A stretch of 64,000 nucleotides of DNA, taken from contig NW_015622545.1 of NCBI RefSeq assembly GCF_000835495.1, positions 3,240,777 to 3,304,776 on the forward strand. Reading direction: 5' to 3'. The number at the start of each line of letters is the position of its first letter. Within the stretch, counting starts at the first letter, position 1. The translations under genes were made by a program, and so were the position numbers. The DNA comes from Cladophialophora immunda. Taxonomy: Eukaryota > Ascomycota > Eurotiomycetes > Chaetothyriales > Herpotrichiellaceae. This document shows, one piece after another, positions 11,347 to 23,981 of the stretch. The notes beneath the pieces were generated by a model that did no database searches, was not told the DNA's origin, and saw only the letters and a list, made by a program, of their open reading frames with translations.

Positions 11347-12592
11347 ATGATCTTCTTGTCGTCGCCGTTCCCCCTAGAGCACGTTTCTGACCAACAACTC
11401 CAGCGACTGTGCGAGGTGCTTTGGAGCTGGAAGATTTGTCTGAGCTGCAAAGCAGGACAAGGCTGCACGACACCTCATTGCTCATGGCCACGATCACAAA
11501 GACTGGCCGGGTATTTTGCATTCTACAAGGACATCACGGCTCTCTATGTCCCTGAATTCCTCCCCGGTAGCCATCCTGCCCTAAGAAGTCACGAGGATTT
11601 GTTCGAGATCATCCGAGTGCTCAAGTCTCAGCCTGATGTGCCACGCTTCCAGCTGACGAAGCACTATTTCTCGACTCGAGACGGCGGCAATGCTCCTATG
11701 CCGCCCATTTCTGACCAGGACAGAGCTGTCAGTCTCGCTGTGAGGGCCATGGCAATGGTCAAATGCTCCGCCGAGAAGCAATCTTTGGACTTTGTCGAGC
11801 TAGGGACCAAATCTCTGCAGTGGCGCCAAGAGATCTCGCTCTCTCAGTTTGTGACAGAGGCATTCCCGGAGACAAGCCACCCAGCGCTCAGTGAGAAGGA
11901 CAATACCGGCAGCTCCTTGGAGATTAAGGCCCAGTTGACAGCACAGAGACTCAAAAAGATTGCGGGCCTGAAGTTCCAGCCGACGAGTGATCTTGGAGAA
12001 CATCTGAAGCTTGACCAGAAGCTCGGGGTGGTGCATATCTTCCATCACACAGCTTTCCTGACCGAACACCTGATCGCAAGCCAGTCAATCTCCACGACGG
12101 TCTCCGTCGGCAAAGCCATCGAACTGTAGGCGCCTCCAACCACCACTACCGCATCGAGTGCAGGCTGACTATCGCAGGGCCAACATTCCACGCCAACTGG
12201 CGCTCGAGTCGCTCGACTCGGTACAACGAATCCTCTTCCCACCCGACATACACTCACAGTCCCTCCTGCGCTCCCTCGTCTCCAAAGCCGCTTTTGACCC
12301 CGACTGCCTGCGCTTTGAGTCCGCCCCTTACCGCTCCGACGATGAAAACGACATCACCTACCATCACTTCTGCTCTAGGCTGATGGACCTCTATGACGAG
12401 ACCATCAGTCCGACGCCACGCAGCCTTGTCGACAAATGGGTTGAAAAGAGAAGCGGTGCGAGACATGTCATGATGGCGACACTCGTCGGTGTAATTATCG
12501 CCATCATTCTCGGAATACTCTCCCTTGCTGTTTCGATCTTCCAGGCTTGGGTCGGGTATCAAGCGTGGAAACATCCCCTACCCAATGTCTGA
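11347..12592 (+). CDS. Unknown fungal protein with conserved C-terminal membrane anchor
   Basis: ATG at 11347; one intron 12126-12177, phase 2, restores ...KAIEL|ANIPRQLALESLDS; 397 residues. The last 130 residues match a widespread fungal family of unknown function: PRQLALESLDSVQRILFPP, a DPDCLRFE block, RLMDLYDE, then SGARHVMMATLVG leading into a single transmembrane helix (VIIAIILGILSLAVSIFQAW) and a short tail YQAWKHP. The N-terminal part has a cysteine cluster (CLSCKAGQGC...C, residues about 35-50) and no enzyme motif. The anchor suggests a membrane-bound sensor or effector. The close divergent arrangement with a protease gene suggests co-regulation; that is inference. Confidence 0.75.
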
Positions 12593-13338
12593 GCTCACAA
12601 CGCATCCAGGGGAGGCTCAAATCTTCGACTCCATGGGGTCGCTCTCTAATGTTCTCGAAAATCGTCCATCTCTCTGGTTGCTGCTCTCTCGAACTTAGCT
12701 CTGCATTAAATCTTCCCAGCGCATCTTGGCAGTCAAGGTAGACCATGAAATAAATAAATAAAAAAGGCCCCTGGCGCGCAAAAAGGAGCAACTCCTGATA
12801 CCAAACTACTTACAACTGTCCCACCTCCATACTCCACTGTGCGGTTCTCCCCAACTGGCCATCTGCCATGTCTCCTCGTCTGCTGTCGCACATGTCGGAG
12901 GTGGCAGCTTGGTCAGGTATCCGACGTGTGAGCTCACGGGTGACATGGACTGTAAACTCGAGGCGCAGTTTGGATGTAGAAGTCTGGCGATGCTGCTTTT
13001 GGGAAGAATTCCTATTGGATGAGCCGCCAACCGCAGCGAGAGCCACGGTCCTCAGCTGCTTCGATAGGGCGGCATCGCCATCGTCCCAATGGGGTTAAGG
13101 CGCGCCCTCGATTCCACGTCGTCTTGGCATCTGGAAACTGAATTTTGTATGTATTTCGTCTTCGCAGCCACCCCGCAATATCAACTGAGTCACACCATTC
13201 GCCTCCAGATATATCCTGCGAACATCGAAGGCTCCCTCAAACCGCAAGACATTCGACACAGCTTCTGTTGACAAGTTGACCGCTCTGGGCTACTTGTAGA
13301 AACTCTGAAATCTGTACGGCCTCAAGCCATCCACAAAC
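12593..13338. other. Intergenic: upstream region of eIF2-gamma
   Basis: About 746 bp. A 60-codon plus-strand frame at 13089-13271 could be an upstream ORF if the 5' UTR is long, but nothing else supports it. An A-rich stretch (AAATAAATAAATAAAAAAG, about 12747-12767) may be the poly(A) region of the preceding gene. Confidence 0.4.
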
Positions 13339-14880
13339 ATGGCTACCAACGGCGATCTGCCCTCTGACGATGAATTTTCTCAGCCTGGCACCCCCCCTGG
13401 CGACGAGAATGATGTCGATGACATTGAAGAAACCAACCAACCACCCAAATCCGCGCTGAAGAAGAACACCTCGGCCGCGATTCCTGAACCACAAGTCCCT
13501 CGCCCTGTCCTGCCCGAGCAGCCCGACCCGAAAGATCTCGATGTCTCGAAACTAACTCCTCTGTCACCCGAAATCATTGCAAGGCAAGCCACGATCAACA
13601 TCGGCACAATAGGCCATGTGGCTCACGGGAAGTCGACCGTCGTCAAGGCCATCTCGGGAGTCCAAACCGTCCGATTCAAAAATGAGTTGGAACGAAACAT
13701 CACCATCAAGTTGGGGTATGCCAACGCCAAAATCTACAAGTGTGACAATCCAGAGTGTCCGCGACCTACATGTTACAAATCCTACAAGTCTGAAAAGGAG
13801 GTCGACCCTCCGTGTGAAAGAGAAGGGTGCGGAGGCACGTACCGACTTCTCCGCCACGTGTCTTTCGTCGACTGTCCTGGGCACGATATTCTGATGAGCA
13901 CCATGTTGTCTGGCGCCGCAGTCATGGATGCAGCGTTGCTTCTCATAGCAGGAAACGAAAGCTGTCCCCAGCCACAGACCTCGGAACATCTTGCTGCCAT
14001 CGAGATCATGAAACTGAACCATATCATCATCCTACAGAACAAGGTCGACTTGATGAGGGAAGAGGGGGCACAAGCACATTACGAGTCGATTCTGAAGTTC
14101 ATCAAAGGCACTGTTGCAGATGGCTCACCGATTATCCCCATCTCTGCTCAGCTGAAGTACAATATTGACGCCATTAACGAGTACCTGGTCACCAAAATCC
14201 CTGTTCCGGTGCGAAATTTCAGCGCCGCACCACATATGATCGTAATTCGATCATTTGATGTGAACAAGCCCGGCGCTGAGATCGAGGATCTCAAAGGCGG
14301 CGTCGCGGGCGGTTCTATCCTCACTGGCGTCCTCAAACTCGGCGACGAAATCGAGATCCGCCCGGGAATCATCACGAAAGACGCAACAGGTCAGACTGTG
14401 TGCCGCCCCATCATGTCCCGGGTTGTGAGCTTGTTCGCCGAACACAATGATCTGAAATTCGCCGTGCCTGGAGGCCTTATCGGCGTAGGCACCCGGGTTG
14501 ACCCCACACTCTGCAGAGCAGACCGTCTAGTCGGCCATGTACTGGGGTTGAAGGGCCAACTCCCTGAAATCTACATGGAACTTGAGGTTAACTACTTCTT
14601 GCTCCGGCGTCTGTTGGGCGTCAAGACCGCGGATGGCAAGCAAGCTAAAGTGGCCAAACTAGCAAAGAACGAAGTATTGATGGTGAATATCGGATCAACA
14701 GCAACGGGTGCCAAGGTTATGGGCGTCAAGGCCGATGCGGCCAAGTTGACTTTGACTAACCCCGCCTGTACGGCTATCGGAGAGAAGATTGCGCTGAGTC
14801 GGAGAATCGAGAAGCACTGGCGATTGATCGGGTGGGCCAATATTGTGGCAGGCAACACCATCGAACCGGAGTCTTCTTAG
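13339..14880 (+). CDS. GCD11: Translation initiation factor eIF2 subunit gamma
   Basis: Intronless, 513 residues, usual for the fungal protein. A divergent N-terminal tail (about 1-80) is followed by a translational GTPase domain: G1 loop GHVAHGKST (92-100), a switch region [17 protein letters not shown], a zinc-binding knuckle with cysteines in [11 protein letters not shown] and CEREGCGG, G3 VDCPGH and G4 NKVD. Domains II and III follow, ending in [15 protein letters not shown]. eIF2-gamma binds GTP and initiator Met-tRNA and is the core of the cytosolic ternary complex. ATG at 13339 chosen as the first in frame with a family-like N-terminus. Confidence 0.97.
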   Translation: MATNGDLPSDDEFSQPGTPPGDENDVDDIEETNQPPKSALKKNTSAAIPEPQVPRPVLPEQPDPKDLDVSKLTPLSPEIIARQATINIGTIGHVAHGKSTVVKAISGVQTVRFKNELERNITIKLGYANAKIYKCDNPECPRPTCYKSYKSEKEVDPPCEREGCGGTYRLLRHVSFVDCPGHDILMSTMLSGAAVMDAALLLIAGNESCPQPQTSEHLAAIEIMKLNHIIILQNKVDLMREEGAQAHYESILKFIKGTVADGSPIIPISAQLKYNIDAINEYLVTKIPVPVRNFSAAPHMIVIRSFDVNKPGAEIEDLKGGVAGGSILTGVLKLGDEIEIRPGIITKDATGQTVCRPIMSRVVSLFAEHNDLKFAVPGGLIGVGTRVDPTLCRADRLVGHVLGLKGQLPEIYMELEVNYFLLRRLLGVKTADGKQAKVAKLAKNEVLMVNIGSTATGAKVMGVKADAAKLTLTNPACTAIGEKIALSRRIEKHWRLIGWANIVAGNTIEPESS

Positions 14881-15989
14881 GATGAGACTTTGAGATGAGA
14901 CTACGCCATGTCGGGGGGGTTGAAAAGTGCGAGGAAGGCCAAGAACGGAAAAGAGAAGGAAGGACAAGGAACCCTTGAAATTTGAGGGAAAGAACTGGAT
15001 TTCAGCCAGCGATGCTTGGATCAGGCTGGACAGATTGAAGTTTGACATGACAGCGATGGCCATGGCAGTGATGAGATTGACATGGCACAGCGACCGCAAA
15101 GTATGGATGAATTCTACATGACACACCTGGCGGAAGCAGACAACTGTGTCTCGGGAGTTATTGAACTCTCATGTCCTCTTTTCGCGACCACATGGACCAG
15201 ACATGCTCTGGGATGAAGCGACAGGTTCCCGAAAGCGTGTCGGCGAGAGAGAGCAGTGGATTGAACGTGACACGAAGACGAGATGCATGACGAAAGAGAG
15301 ATATCGAAGAATAGAGGAGACAAACCCAGTGATCATGGCTCCATTGACCAAAATGTGCCTGCGTCTGGTCCCAGTTCCAGCCCGAGTCCGAACAGATCCC
15401 CCGGTGGGCGAGAGTGCCATCCCAGCCCATATTGAAAGTCCCAAGGATCGAGAACGAGGTCCAAGGCAACCAACGCCACACTCTGGCTCGTATGATTCCC
15501 TTTACGCCCCAGCTGCATCGGACTCGGACCAGCCAAAACAAAAACAATCTATGAGAAGGGGCACAAGGGGCGGCGGACTTGGGAGTGGTTTGATGAACCG
15601 GCGTGGTTTGGAATTGGGACTGGAACGGGCACTAGGAGTGGGAATGAGAACCAGAGTCTCTCAAGCTCCCCCGGACTGATTTCTAGAACCTGATTCGGGT
15701 AGTACGGTAGAAGTACATCACAACATACGTTGTACGGACCTTTATTTAGACAGGAAGAGAGAGAATCGAGAGCTACATCAGAAATCAAAGTTCCCCAGGA
15801 CCCAAACTGACGGACAAGAAGGACGGAGACTATACTGTATTGATTGATACGCTACAGTGTGAAATTCGCCCATCGAGGTATGTAGTAGTTAGGCTCTTGC
15901 TCAATATGGAATACGAGAAGTGAAAAAGAGAATGTGTCTCTCTCTCCGTGTGATATTAACCCCTTCTTTTCCTTGGACTAAAGGAGGAC

Positions 15990-16021
<32 letters not shown>

Positions 16022-16804
16022 CATAAACCCCGAACAGTCGTCGCCCGCGCCTTTTTCACTGACTCATGACCCGTCGCTTTACTCTCCCGCTAACGACTAT
16101 TTAGTCGACTCGCTCCCTCGTCCGCTCTCTTCTGCTTCCTCCCTCTCTTTCGCGCTCCTCTTGTACTCCCGTCTGCTCCCTTCCGGCTCTGGCCCGCTCC
16201 TACTGTACTCCCTCACGTGCCAGCGAGGCTCCCGTTCGGGCTCTAGTCTTTGGATCTTTTTGCTGTTTGAAACCGGGGACGACCGCTATGAAGCCAATTG
16301 AAGTGTCATGTTGGTAAAGACTCGAAGTTAAGTATGTATCTGACTTGATGCTGAAGCAAGGAAAGTACCGTGTCGAGCTTGAAGGACGTGCTGCTTGAAT
16401 TTTAATTTCTGATCCGGGCTGCTATGATCTCTGTGACGCCTTTCTCTCGCATTGATAGCCATGCAACCGTCACACCGGTTGAAATTGTGACATGGGATTG
16501 ATATGGTGCAGTTGTGATTGGGGTGGCCCCTTGGCGCCCCAAGGACACGTGACCCACTGTAATGACGCTCAAAGCCGTCAGTACTGTCATTATAACGCTA
16601 GTATTATATAGTCTGACGGATCCCTCAGACCCTCTGAATCCATCATGTCCTCCAAGAGTCACATCTGCATCGCTACGACGCATCGCACCCCTCGCCAAAC
16701 TAGCAATTATATCTCTGACCCTAAGCTCCTTGCCTGTACTCCGACAGTGTTTGATACACGCCTACCGAAAACCGCGCTTTTCATCATACGACCAGTATCA
16801 TCGT
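14881..16804. other. Long intergenic region (about 1.9 kb)
   Basis: No supported gene. A 177-codon plus-strand frame at 15146-15679 lacks any domain and is rich in R, P and G; I regard it as chance. The region contains a TA microsatellite and, at about 16090-16240, a strongly pyrimidine-rich block that could be a promoter for an unseen transcript. Confidence 0.4.
15996..16021. repeat. (TA)n microsatellite
   Basis: Thirteen TA units without interruption in the intergenic region downstream of eIF2-gamma. Confidence 0.95.
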
Positions 16805-18636
16805 ATGACACGGAGAGACAAGTGTGATGCCTGCAGGAAGGCCAAAATCAAGGTACGTGCGACGAATAAGTTGTGTACACCCTGCATCTGATAACCATAT
16901 AGTGTGATGAGTCGTCGCCCCAATGTTTCAACTGTGTTCGTCTGGGGAAAGCCTGTACTCGTGACCAGTATACAAAGGCTCAGTTCAAATTTGTCGAGGT
17001 AAAAGCTAGGATACCGGAGGGAGCCAAACAGCCATGCTTACCCTCCGCTGATGGGCTCGAGCCAGGACGCCTCGAATGCGCAAAGGGCTTTATTGGGACA
17101 GAGGAAATCCACCGTCGTTGTGAGACATCGACGTGACACTGGACAGGCAATCGGGCGAAGGGCAGCGAGACCGATCGAATCAGAACTGTCCCAAGCCGAC
17201 CTCTTCTGGTCTCGCTCCGAAAGTTCTACGCTTCTCGCCAGATGGGCGTTCTCGACCGAAAATTATATCGATCATGTGGACAGCTATGGCGGCTGGTCCA
17301 CCTATGTGCCTTGCTATCTCGGGAGAAGTGAGGCAGTCAGCAATGCTGCGCGCTGCTTCATGGAATGTAGACAAACTTTGGCGAATCAAACCGAGACTAA
17401 CCTTAGAGCTCTCGAGTTGTCTAACGTCGATGCCGTGCGAAGTATTCGACAGGCCCTAGAGACGAGAGGTTCGCCCCCTTGTAAAGGAGACATTCTCCTA
17501 GCCGTCCAGCTGCTCTACGTCGTTGAAGTAGGTCGCCTACCACTGCCAAACGATTGAATGCTGCATATCTTGCTAATACCGAATGCACGCTAGGTCATGC
17601 TGACCCACAATCCCTCCGCCTTCGTCATCCATGTTGAGGGCTTGATAGCCCTTTTGAAAGCGCACAAGAAGCACCTGGGCGACCCAGATGACCAGGAAGA
17701 ACTGATGAGCAGAATTATTTTTCAGTCGACATTCGCCAGCGGGGCAAGATCGTCAAAACACCTGCACCTTTCCATGTTGCTGCAGATATGCTGATGATGG
17801 GATTGTAGCTGGTCCCTGCCATGTTCGCCGGAACGAACCACGGTCTGGACGACCCAGAATGGCTGACAACTCCCCTGCTGCCGCGGGACATTTCCGGTGT
17901 TTCCAGAACAATGACACAACAGACTAGCGCGAGGGTTGCTCACTCTTTCCTTCTTATCCCGCGTCTGGCACGCCTAGTCAGGCTTCTCCGCGCCTCCGCA
18001 AATGAACCAGACGCCTAGAAGGAGGCCCTCGAACTCGCGCAGCACCTCTTCAATAACACAGTGGACGCCGAATTCTTCCGTGAGGCTACAGCTTCTGGCG
18101 AGCTTCGCCTCGAGCAGACGGTACTTCGGGAAATTGTTGAGGCAGTGCCAATGTCGTACCGCTTCGGATCGGTGCGCCTGTCAGTGTTGCTGTCAAGCTA
18201 CTGGTCCTGTCGGCTCTTTATTTGTGGGTTGGTAGAAGCCCTGCTAGCCGTGTCACCAGTTGCGTCGCTCATGTTCGACGAGTGCACAGTACACAGCGAG
18301 GACGGTCGCGTGGCAACTGACGCCTTAATGGCTACGCAGCACACCGTCATGACAGTGGCAGCGGCGACAGACAAGACCCCCCACCGTGGCAGTGAGATGC
18401 GGCTGCTGATGCTACTTAATGCGGCCTTTGGCTCTTGGGTTCGACTGGAGAGAAGGCTGGAGGCATCGGGGAGGAGGCTAGGGAAAGAGAGACTGAAGCG
18501 AGCAACAAGGATGAAGCAGTCGTGTTTGGACATGGCGAATCGACTTCTAGTTGCATCGCATGCTGCCCCCATGACGGAAACTGGGTTGAAGGCTATTATA
18601 GACTTGTATTCCGGCGGTTCTCTAGTCGGCACCTAA
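16805..18636 (+). pseudogene. Zn2Cys6 transcription factor with an in-frame stop
   Basis: ATG at 16805; introns 16853-16902, 16999-17065, 17528-17593 and probably a GC-AG intron 17744-17808; about 527 codons. The N-terminus is a complete Gal4-type binuclear zinc cluster (C-x2-C-x6-C-x6-C-x2-C-x6-C, starting CDACRKAKIK) interrupted by the first intron at the usual place after the third-cysteine spacer. The middle region resembles the fungal DUF3468-type regulator domain (LLAVQLLYVVE...FVIHVEGLIALLKAH). At 18016-18018 a TAG interrupts otherwise continuous homology (DA-stop-KEALELAQ). A 42-nt intron 17977-18018 would remove it in frame but is shorter than the others here and lacks a good branch site. 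So the gene is either recently inactivated, truncated, or has a tiny intron. Confidence 0.6.
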
Positions 18637-19632
18637 CCAACGACCGAGGTCTCGAAACATGCCACATTGTCTCTGTGCCAAGTCAACACGGAGACATGAG
18701 CAGGCCCCGACGAAGGCCGACAAGTATCCAGATCAAGCCTGCGTGTCTCCAGCATGTGGTGATTCTAGCCGAGCAACAGCATGCCACTGATGTCTGGAGG
18801 AGCAAGATAGTCCAGCAATACCTGTTCAGGGGGGCGCAGACCCTCCTCAATTCCTACTGATTATTACATGACACAGAAGAACATATTGAACTGGGGCGAG
18901 GCTTCTAGCCATAGGCGCCAACTCGTACGGCGGTAGGTAACAGGCACGTTCACATCTTGTAAAGCAGTTGATTGATTGTGTTGTTGTCTCTCTATCTCCC
19001 CAGACGAATGACAAAAGAAAAGACCACCAAGCTAAAGTGGTACCCTCGAACTGGCCAATCAGAGAGTGGCAACGTTTGCCTGTACAATGTACAGCCAAAA
19101 GTCGACCAATCACCTTGCTCGTCCGCCTTGTACCTCAGGTCCCCTTCAAACATTTCCCATTACAATATAGACATAGAACAGACGGCGCCTCACATCCTCC
19201 CTCCAGGAACCATGCTCAAGGTTACGTTGTCTTGTCGTGGGTACTTACTCTTCCGCTCGCCTTTGCCCTAGGCACGAGTGTCATGTCTGATATATCGAGG
19301 ATAATGAAGTTAGGCAAGGAGGACCCTGAGTAATATGCGACAAAGGGATCGACGAGTCAAGTAGGGAAAAAAAGAGCCGGGTGCAGCGGGAGTTCGAAGC
19401 AGACTTGGGATCAGTTGAATTACCTACTCTCTTTTCCGCTCTCGAAATCTAAGTTTGCGTTCTTGGTGTCGATCGAAGACTCGCCTATATTTTTCTTTTC
19501 AAGTGCGGCGGGAAATACCTCGGTCTTGGTGAATTGAAACCTGATACTTCGGCCCGCCTTAATCAAAGATACGAGATATCTATCTACCTACTCACCCTTC
19601 CACCCATCCTATCTTTGTAATATTTACCAGTC
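18637..19632. other. Intergenic between convergent genes
   Basis: About 1 kb between the regulator and the dienelactone hydrolase gene. No domain-bearing frame and no RNA gene recognised. Confidence 0.4.
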
Positions 19633-20788
19633 TCAAGTCGCTCTCAAATAGCTTCCAAAGAACTCCGCCAATTCGCCGTACCTAGGACGTCGCGTGATGT
19701 CAGTCCAAACCAAACCACGAGATCAAACCAAAGGTCTCTCCAATAGCACTCACCCTCGCTCGAATTCTGCTCGACTGTGAAGCCCTTCAAGGTCCGCACG
19801 CGCACCCATCCAGCCATGCCACATGGTGCTGTATGTCTCGACATGTCCACCAATACCGTTCGACCTGACAACGTCGGCGTAGACTTTGACGAGATCGACC
19901 GGCTCATCCTTGGAAGCGAGGGTCATGTGTGGAATGGTCAGGCTTTCAGCGTCGGCTCTGTCCATGCGGCTGTGATAGTAACAGGTTAGGATAAGATATT
20001 CAGAATCAACGGCAAGAACAAGAAATCATCATGGTTCTGGAATAACGGAATGGAAAGTGGTATTTCGCTTACGCAGGATGGGCCTGAGCCGAAGCATCAA
20101 AGGGAGACTCGGAACCTGAAACAAATACAGCTATCTTCAAACCAGTATCAGTGTCTGAATCTGTCTCAGGCACCTCGATCGATTTCCTTGACAGAAAACA
20201 TCAAGGCAAAAGAATAGATACCTTGCCACCCCAACAAAGTCCGTAAACGCCCCAATGCTCGACCGTCGGGAGTTTGGCTTTACACTCGCCCACGACCTCC
20301 AAGAGCGCTGCGCGACTCTTCTCGATACCCGCCTTCTGAGCCATGAAAGTCCCGAAAAGCAGCTTCTTTTCCTCTGTGTCCGTCGGTATCCAATCAAATT
20401 GGACGCCGGAGCCGTTGAAGAAGTCGGGGACCAAGACCACGGCAGAATCATTGAATTGGGTGGCAGACGAAAGAAGGTCGGCACCCTGGAGAGTTTGCGG
20501 ACTGATGCCGAAGATGTCATATATTGCGATGATGCCGATTTTGGGGTTGGTGGTGGAAGGACCGGTAATGTCTGGTTATGAGCACGGCCATTCATTGGTC
20601 AGCTGATTGAGTATTTGTGTAACGTCTCTCGTGGGCATAGGATGACGGGGCAGAAATGGAGACAGGATATCTGAAGGAGAGGGGACAATTGTACAAGTCT
20701 TCAATCCCGCGAAAGTCTCATAGTTTCCCTTGGGAGTGTACTCCTTTGGCACGACGGTGGGAACGCTGTGGCATGCTTCGCTGGTCAT
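19633..20788 (-). CDS. Dienelactone hydrolase family protein
   Basis: Five exons: 20788-20695, 20571-20222, 20134-20073, 19969-19754, 19681-19633; 256 residues. The splice joins restore the family sequence: GLKTYITGP, then IAIYDIFG, LVPDFF, the nucleophile elbow GLCWGGK (catalytic Cys), QAHPA, ASKDE (Asp) and MWHGWMGARAD (His), ending in YGELAEFFGSYL. Dienelactone hydrolases open lactone or enol-lactone rings in the cytosol, classically dienelactone to maleylacetate in aromatic catabolism; many fungal paralogs have unknown substrates. It is divergent from the Zn2Cys6 gene at 21605 and shares an upstream region containing the TCGGTCCGA motif, so it may belong to the catabolic cluster. Confidence 0.88.
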
Positions 20789-21604
20789 CGTAAGCGCGCC
20801 ACCCGTACATTTACCAGAAGTCCGGTGCGAATCTAGGAAGGAAAGCTTGGGTAGGGTGAAAGGATCCGTAACCTCAGATTGAAGTCTTCGTGAGACCTGA
20901 AGTTCCTGCAAGATTTGAGCAAATTGGCAAGCCTTTTCGTGCGAACAAATATAAAAGGCTACGTGGATGTGTTTGAATCCAGCCCCAACCCAAGTAGACG
21001 GACAAATTCCAGTTTTCGGATGTCAGTCCAACGGATCTGTCCAAGGCTGAAGTATTCCATACCATGTCAAAGTCAGTGGGACCTGAACTCCAGCGTATTC
21101 AAAATAGCCTCCCCTGATGTGAATGTGGATTCCCGTGGAGCTAAACAATGCACGATTAGATTAAAAAGCGAGGACGAAACCACAAACAGGCCCCTTCGTG
21201 GATTCTCCGCTCCGCTCGCCGTCGGGTACATCGGTCCGAGAGTTGTATTTGCCCAGGAACCTAATTGGCTTCTCTTTTCCTTGTGCAGCTGTAATGCCCT
21301 TTAGCGCATCCGATGTCTGTCCTGAAATCAGTTTAGTTCTGCCGATTGCCGACGGACACGATGGCACTTTGGATCGAGCCACGGACATGGCTCGGGGAGG
21401 GACAAGGTGACTATTGCTACTGGTTTCCCAGCACCTAAAGGACCAATAACGGAGTGGGAATCCGAGCCCCGCCCTCGCTGGCCAAGCCCAAAGTCTCATA
21501 CCCCTCTTCAGGTTATCAAATCTCCCTCACTAACACTCACCCTTCTCACACGACGTCGCGAACAAAGAGAAAAATCCGTTGGGATAGAGACAGAGACGGT
21601 TGAA
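20789..21604. promoter_or_regulatory. Divergent upstream region, dienelactone hydrolase / cluster regulator
   Basis: An 816-bp region between divergent starts. It holds one copy of TCGGTCCGA (21231-21239) and no supported gene. Confidence 0.5.
21231..21239. promoter_or_regulatory. Candidate Zn2Cys6 operator TCGGTCCGA
   Basis: CGG-N-CCG inverted half-sites with flanking T and A, 366 bp upstream of the regulator ATG and 443 bp upstream of the dienelactone hydrolase ATG. The identical 9-mer recurs upstream of the enoyl-CoA hydratase gene and twice in the transporter/ligase divergent region. Inverted CGG triplets are the usual target of Gal4-type dimers. Confidence 0.5.
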
Positions 21605-23770
21605 ATGTCACTTGGAACCGATACGGGCTCGGGCTGGCCATCTGCAAGGGATCAGCCGCCATCCTCCAGCGGTATTACGCGCAACCGGTATGCGTGCACC
21701 GAATGCAGGAAGTCAAAGGTCTTTCTTTAGCCTGCCCCTCTTTGCCATAACATAACTCCACCACGAGTTGAGCCTTCACGTCAATGTATAGAGATATCTG
21801 ACGAAAGCTGCCATCAGTTGCGATGTGATGCGCCGAAGAATCCATGCTCGCGATGCAGCAGACTTGGGCTGAAGTGCGAGGTTACATCAACTAAAAGGCT
21901 GAATAAAAGCCGGTAACTGTCCATATCAACTCTATTACTCCAAAGAGCTTTCAAGCTGACTACCGATAGCAAAATTGAAACTTTAGAGAAAGAATTACAA
22001 CATCTGAGATCCGTTGTGGAATCGAATGCGACGTCAGGACCAGCCAACATTCCGGCGACCGGAACAACAGTTGGTATATCCTATTTACATCCGGCTTACA
22101 GCGTGGAGTTTCACCAATCCCTACCAGTACCTAGACAGTTTCAGACATCTACGGGTGATTCCAGAACCATAGAAACTGTCGAAATAGAGGGTGCTGAAGT
22201 CGAATATCTATTTCAAAAGTCAGTGGCTTGATTACATCTATCTGGCGGACTACTTATAAGACGCAGGTATTTCGCACACTACCATCCATTCCTTCCATTT
22301 CTCTCGCCATCCAAAACCACAAATCAGTATTACGATGACTCCATCCTCCTGTTCTGGTCGATTGTCTGCGTGGCGGCTCGCCGATGTCGAACAGGGGAAA
22401 TTCTTTTGAGTAAGCTCACAGGGCCGGTGACAAGACTTCTCTGGGCAACCATCTCTTCCACGCCCATCTCACTCTTCAGCTTACAAGCTATCATTGTTCT
22501 TTCTGCGTGGCCCTTTCCAACGGCCAGGTTGACGACTGATCCCTCCCATGTCCTTACCGGGATCGCCATCAACTCCGCCATGTGTCTGGGCTTAAACCGA
22601 CATGGAGCAGCAGTCAATCTCACAGAATCGGGGACCATCTTCACAGAAACGGAATGTCAAGAACGTCGCAGAACCTGGGCAGCGTGTAACATTTTATCTG
22701 AAACGTATGTCACCCCCCCATCAATACTGTCCGAAGCAATGCCCTGACTTGGAACACAGCGTGTGCTCAAGGCTTGGCCATTCCACCCCTGCGCAAACAT
22801 TTGATTGGGGAATTGATCGTGCATGCGAATCTGGGTCCAGCTATAGCAACGCCCTTCACCCGAACCTTCGTCACCATTTGACCATTCAACGATTTTGCAA
22901 CCGTGTCAATAAACTTATGACAGGAAATCGGTTAGATCCCAATGGATTCCCCTCGGACGGCGAACGATACTCGATGATGAATATGCTGGAAAATGACTTC
23001 GGTTCTCTTGAATTAGCTTTGGACAATGAACTATCAAGTCAGTTACGCCATTCAGATCACTACATTTCTTCTAATACGAGCAAGAAGATATCAATCAGCT
23101 CCACTTGCAGGCGGTCAAACTTTATCTGCATCTTTTCCATTTCTTTGATTCCTGCCTCTCTGAAGCTCGACAGGCGGGCATTCTCCGAGCTTATAACATT
23201 GCGACAAGCTTTATTTCCACGATGGTCGCCGCCGACACTGCTTCAGATGTTTTGGCATACACTCCTGTATATCTCATCCAAAGCTTGAGTACTGCTGCTC
23301 AAGTCATCTTTAAGGTCTTGAACTCCAGTTATCATCGTTTTGTTGATGGTGATGCCGGAAGTATGAGTTTTCACACAGCCACAGTTATCCTTCGCCGAAG
23401 CTCCTTGGAGAGCAATGACATAGGGGATAGAGCAGCTAGCAGGCTCACTCAGCTATGGCGTGCATATAGTATCATCCAGGAAAAGAAGCAGGAAGAGCCC
23501 GTCTTACAAGTGAAGAATCGATTGGGCGCTAGTTTGATGTACGACTTCTTGTGGCAGTACAGAGATCATTGCGGTATCCAAGCAAATGGAGGTTCGTGTT
23601 GCATGCCTACCAAAAAGGAGCTTCCAGAGGGGCTGTCGCTGACCTGACAAGCAGCAACAATCGATCGAATTTCTAGTAGCACTACTCATTCCTGCCCCCC
23701 GACAATAGTGCCTGATCCGATGATGAATTGGGAGGGGCTTGAAGATTTGGACTTGTGCTATAACTTTTGA
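21605..23770 (+). CDS. Zn2Cys6 transcription factor, likely regulator of the adjacent cluster
   Basis: Seven exons with introns 21719-21817, 21913-21969, 22219-22266, 22705-22759, 23038-23087 and 23592-23651; 598 residues. N-terminal Gal4 zinc cluster split by intron 1 (CTECRKSK|LRCDAPKNPCSRC...C), a coiled-coil dimerisation segment (IETLEKELQHLRSVVES), then a fungal_trans domain (YFAHYHPFLPFL, FWSIVCVAAR, SAMCLGLNRHG, RRRTWAACNILSE). The acidic C-terminal tail MNWEGLEDLDL looks like an activation region. It ends 211 bp from the convergent lyase gene and shares its promoter with dienelactone hydrolase, so it is well placed to control the cluster. The layout resembles PrtT/XlnR-size activators, but no orthology is claimed. 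Confidence 0.85.
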
Positions 23771-23981
23771 TCCTACGGGCCGTAAACGATCTCAGCACCA
23801 GAATGATTAAATTTGCATCGAAGTTGATAATGTACATTGGGAATAGCTATTTGGTCTCTACAATCGTGCCAGTCGTACTTCGCAGCGACTTACTTGCATG
23901 AAGGGACTCTGTTCTTAATCATAGCTGACAAATACGGAGTTACCTTTCGACAAAGCATATGTGTGTCGTCTAATGGGGGTT

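Noticed and set aside
15146..15679. 177-codon plus-strand frame after eIF2-gamma
   Set aside because: Begins with a non-ATG codon and has no recognisable motif; shadow frames on the other strand are equally long.
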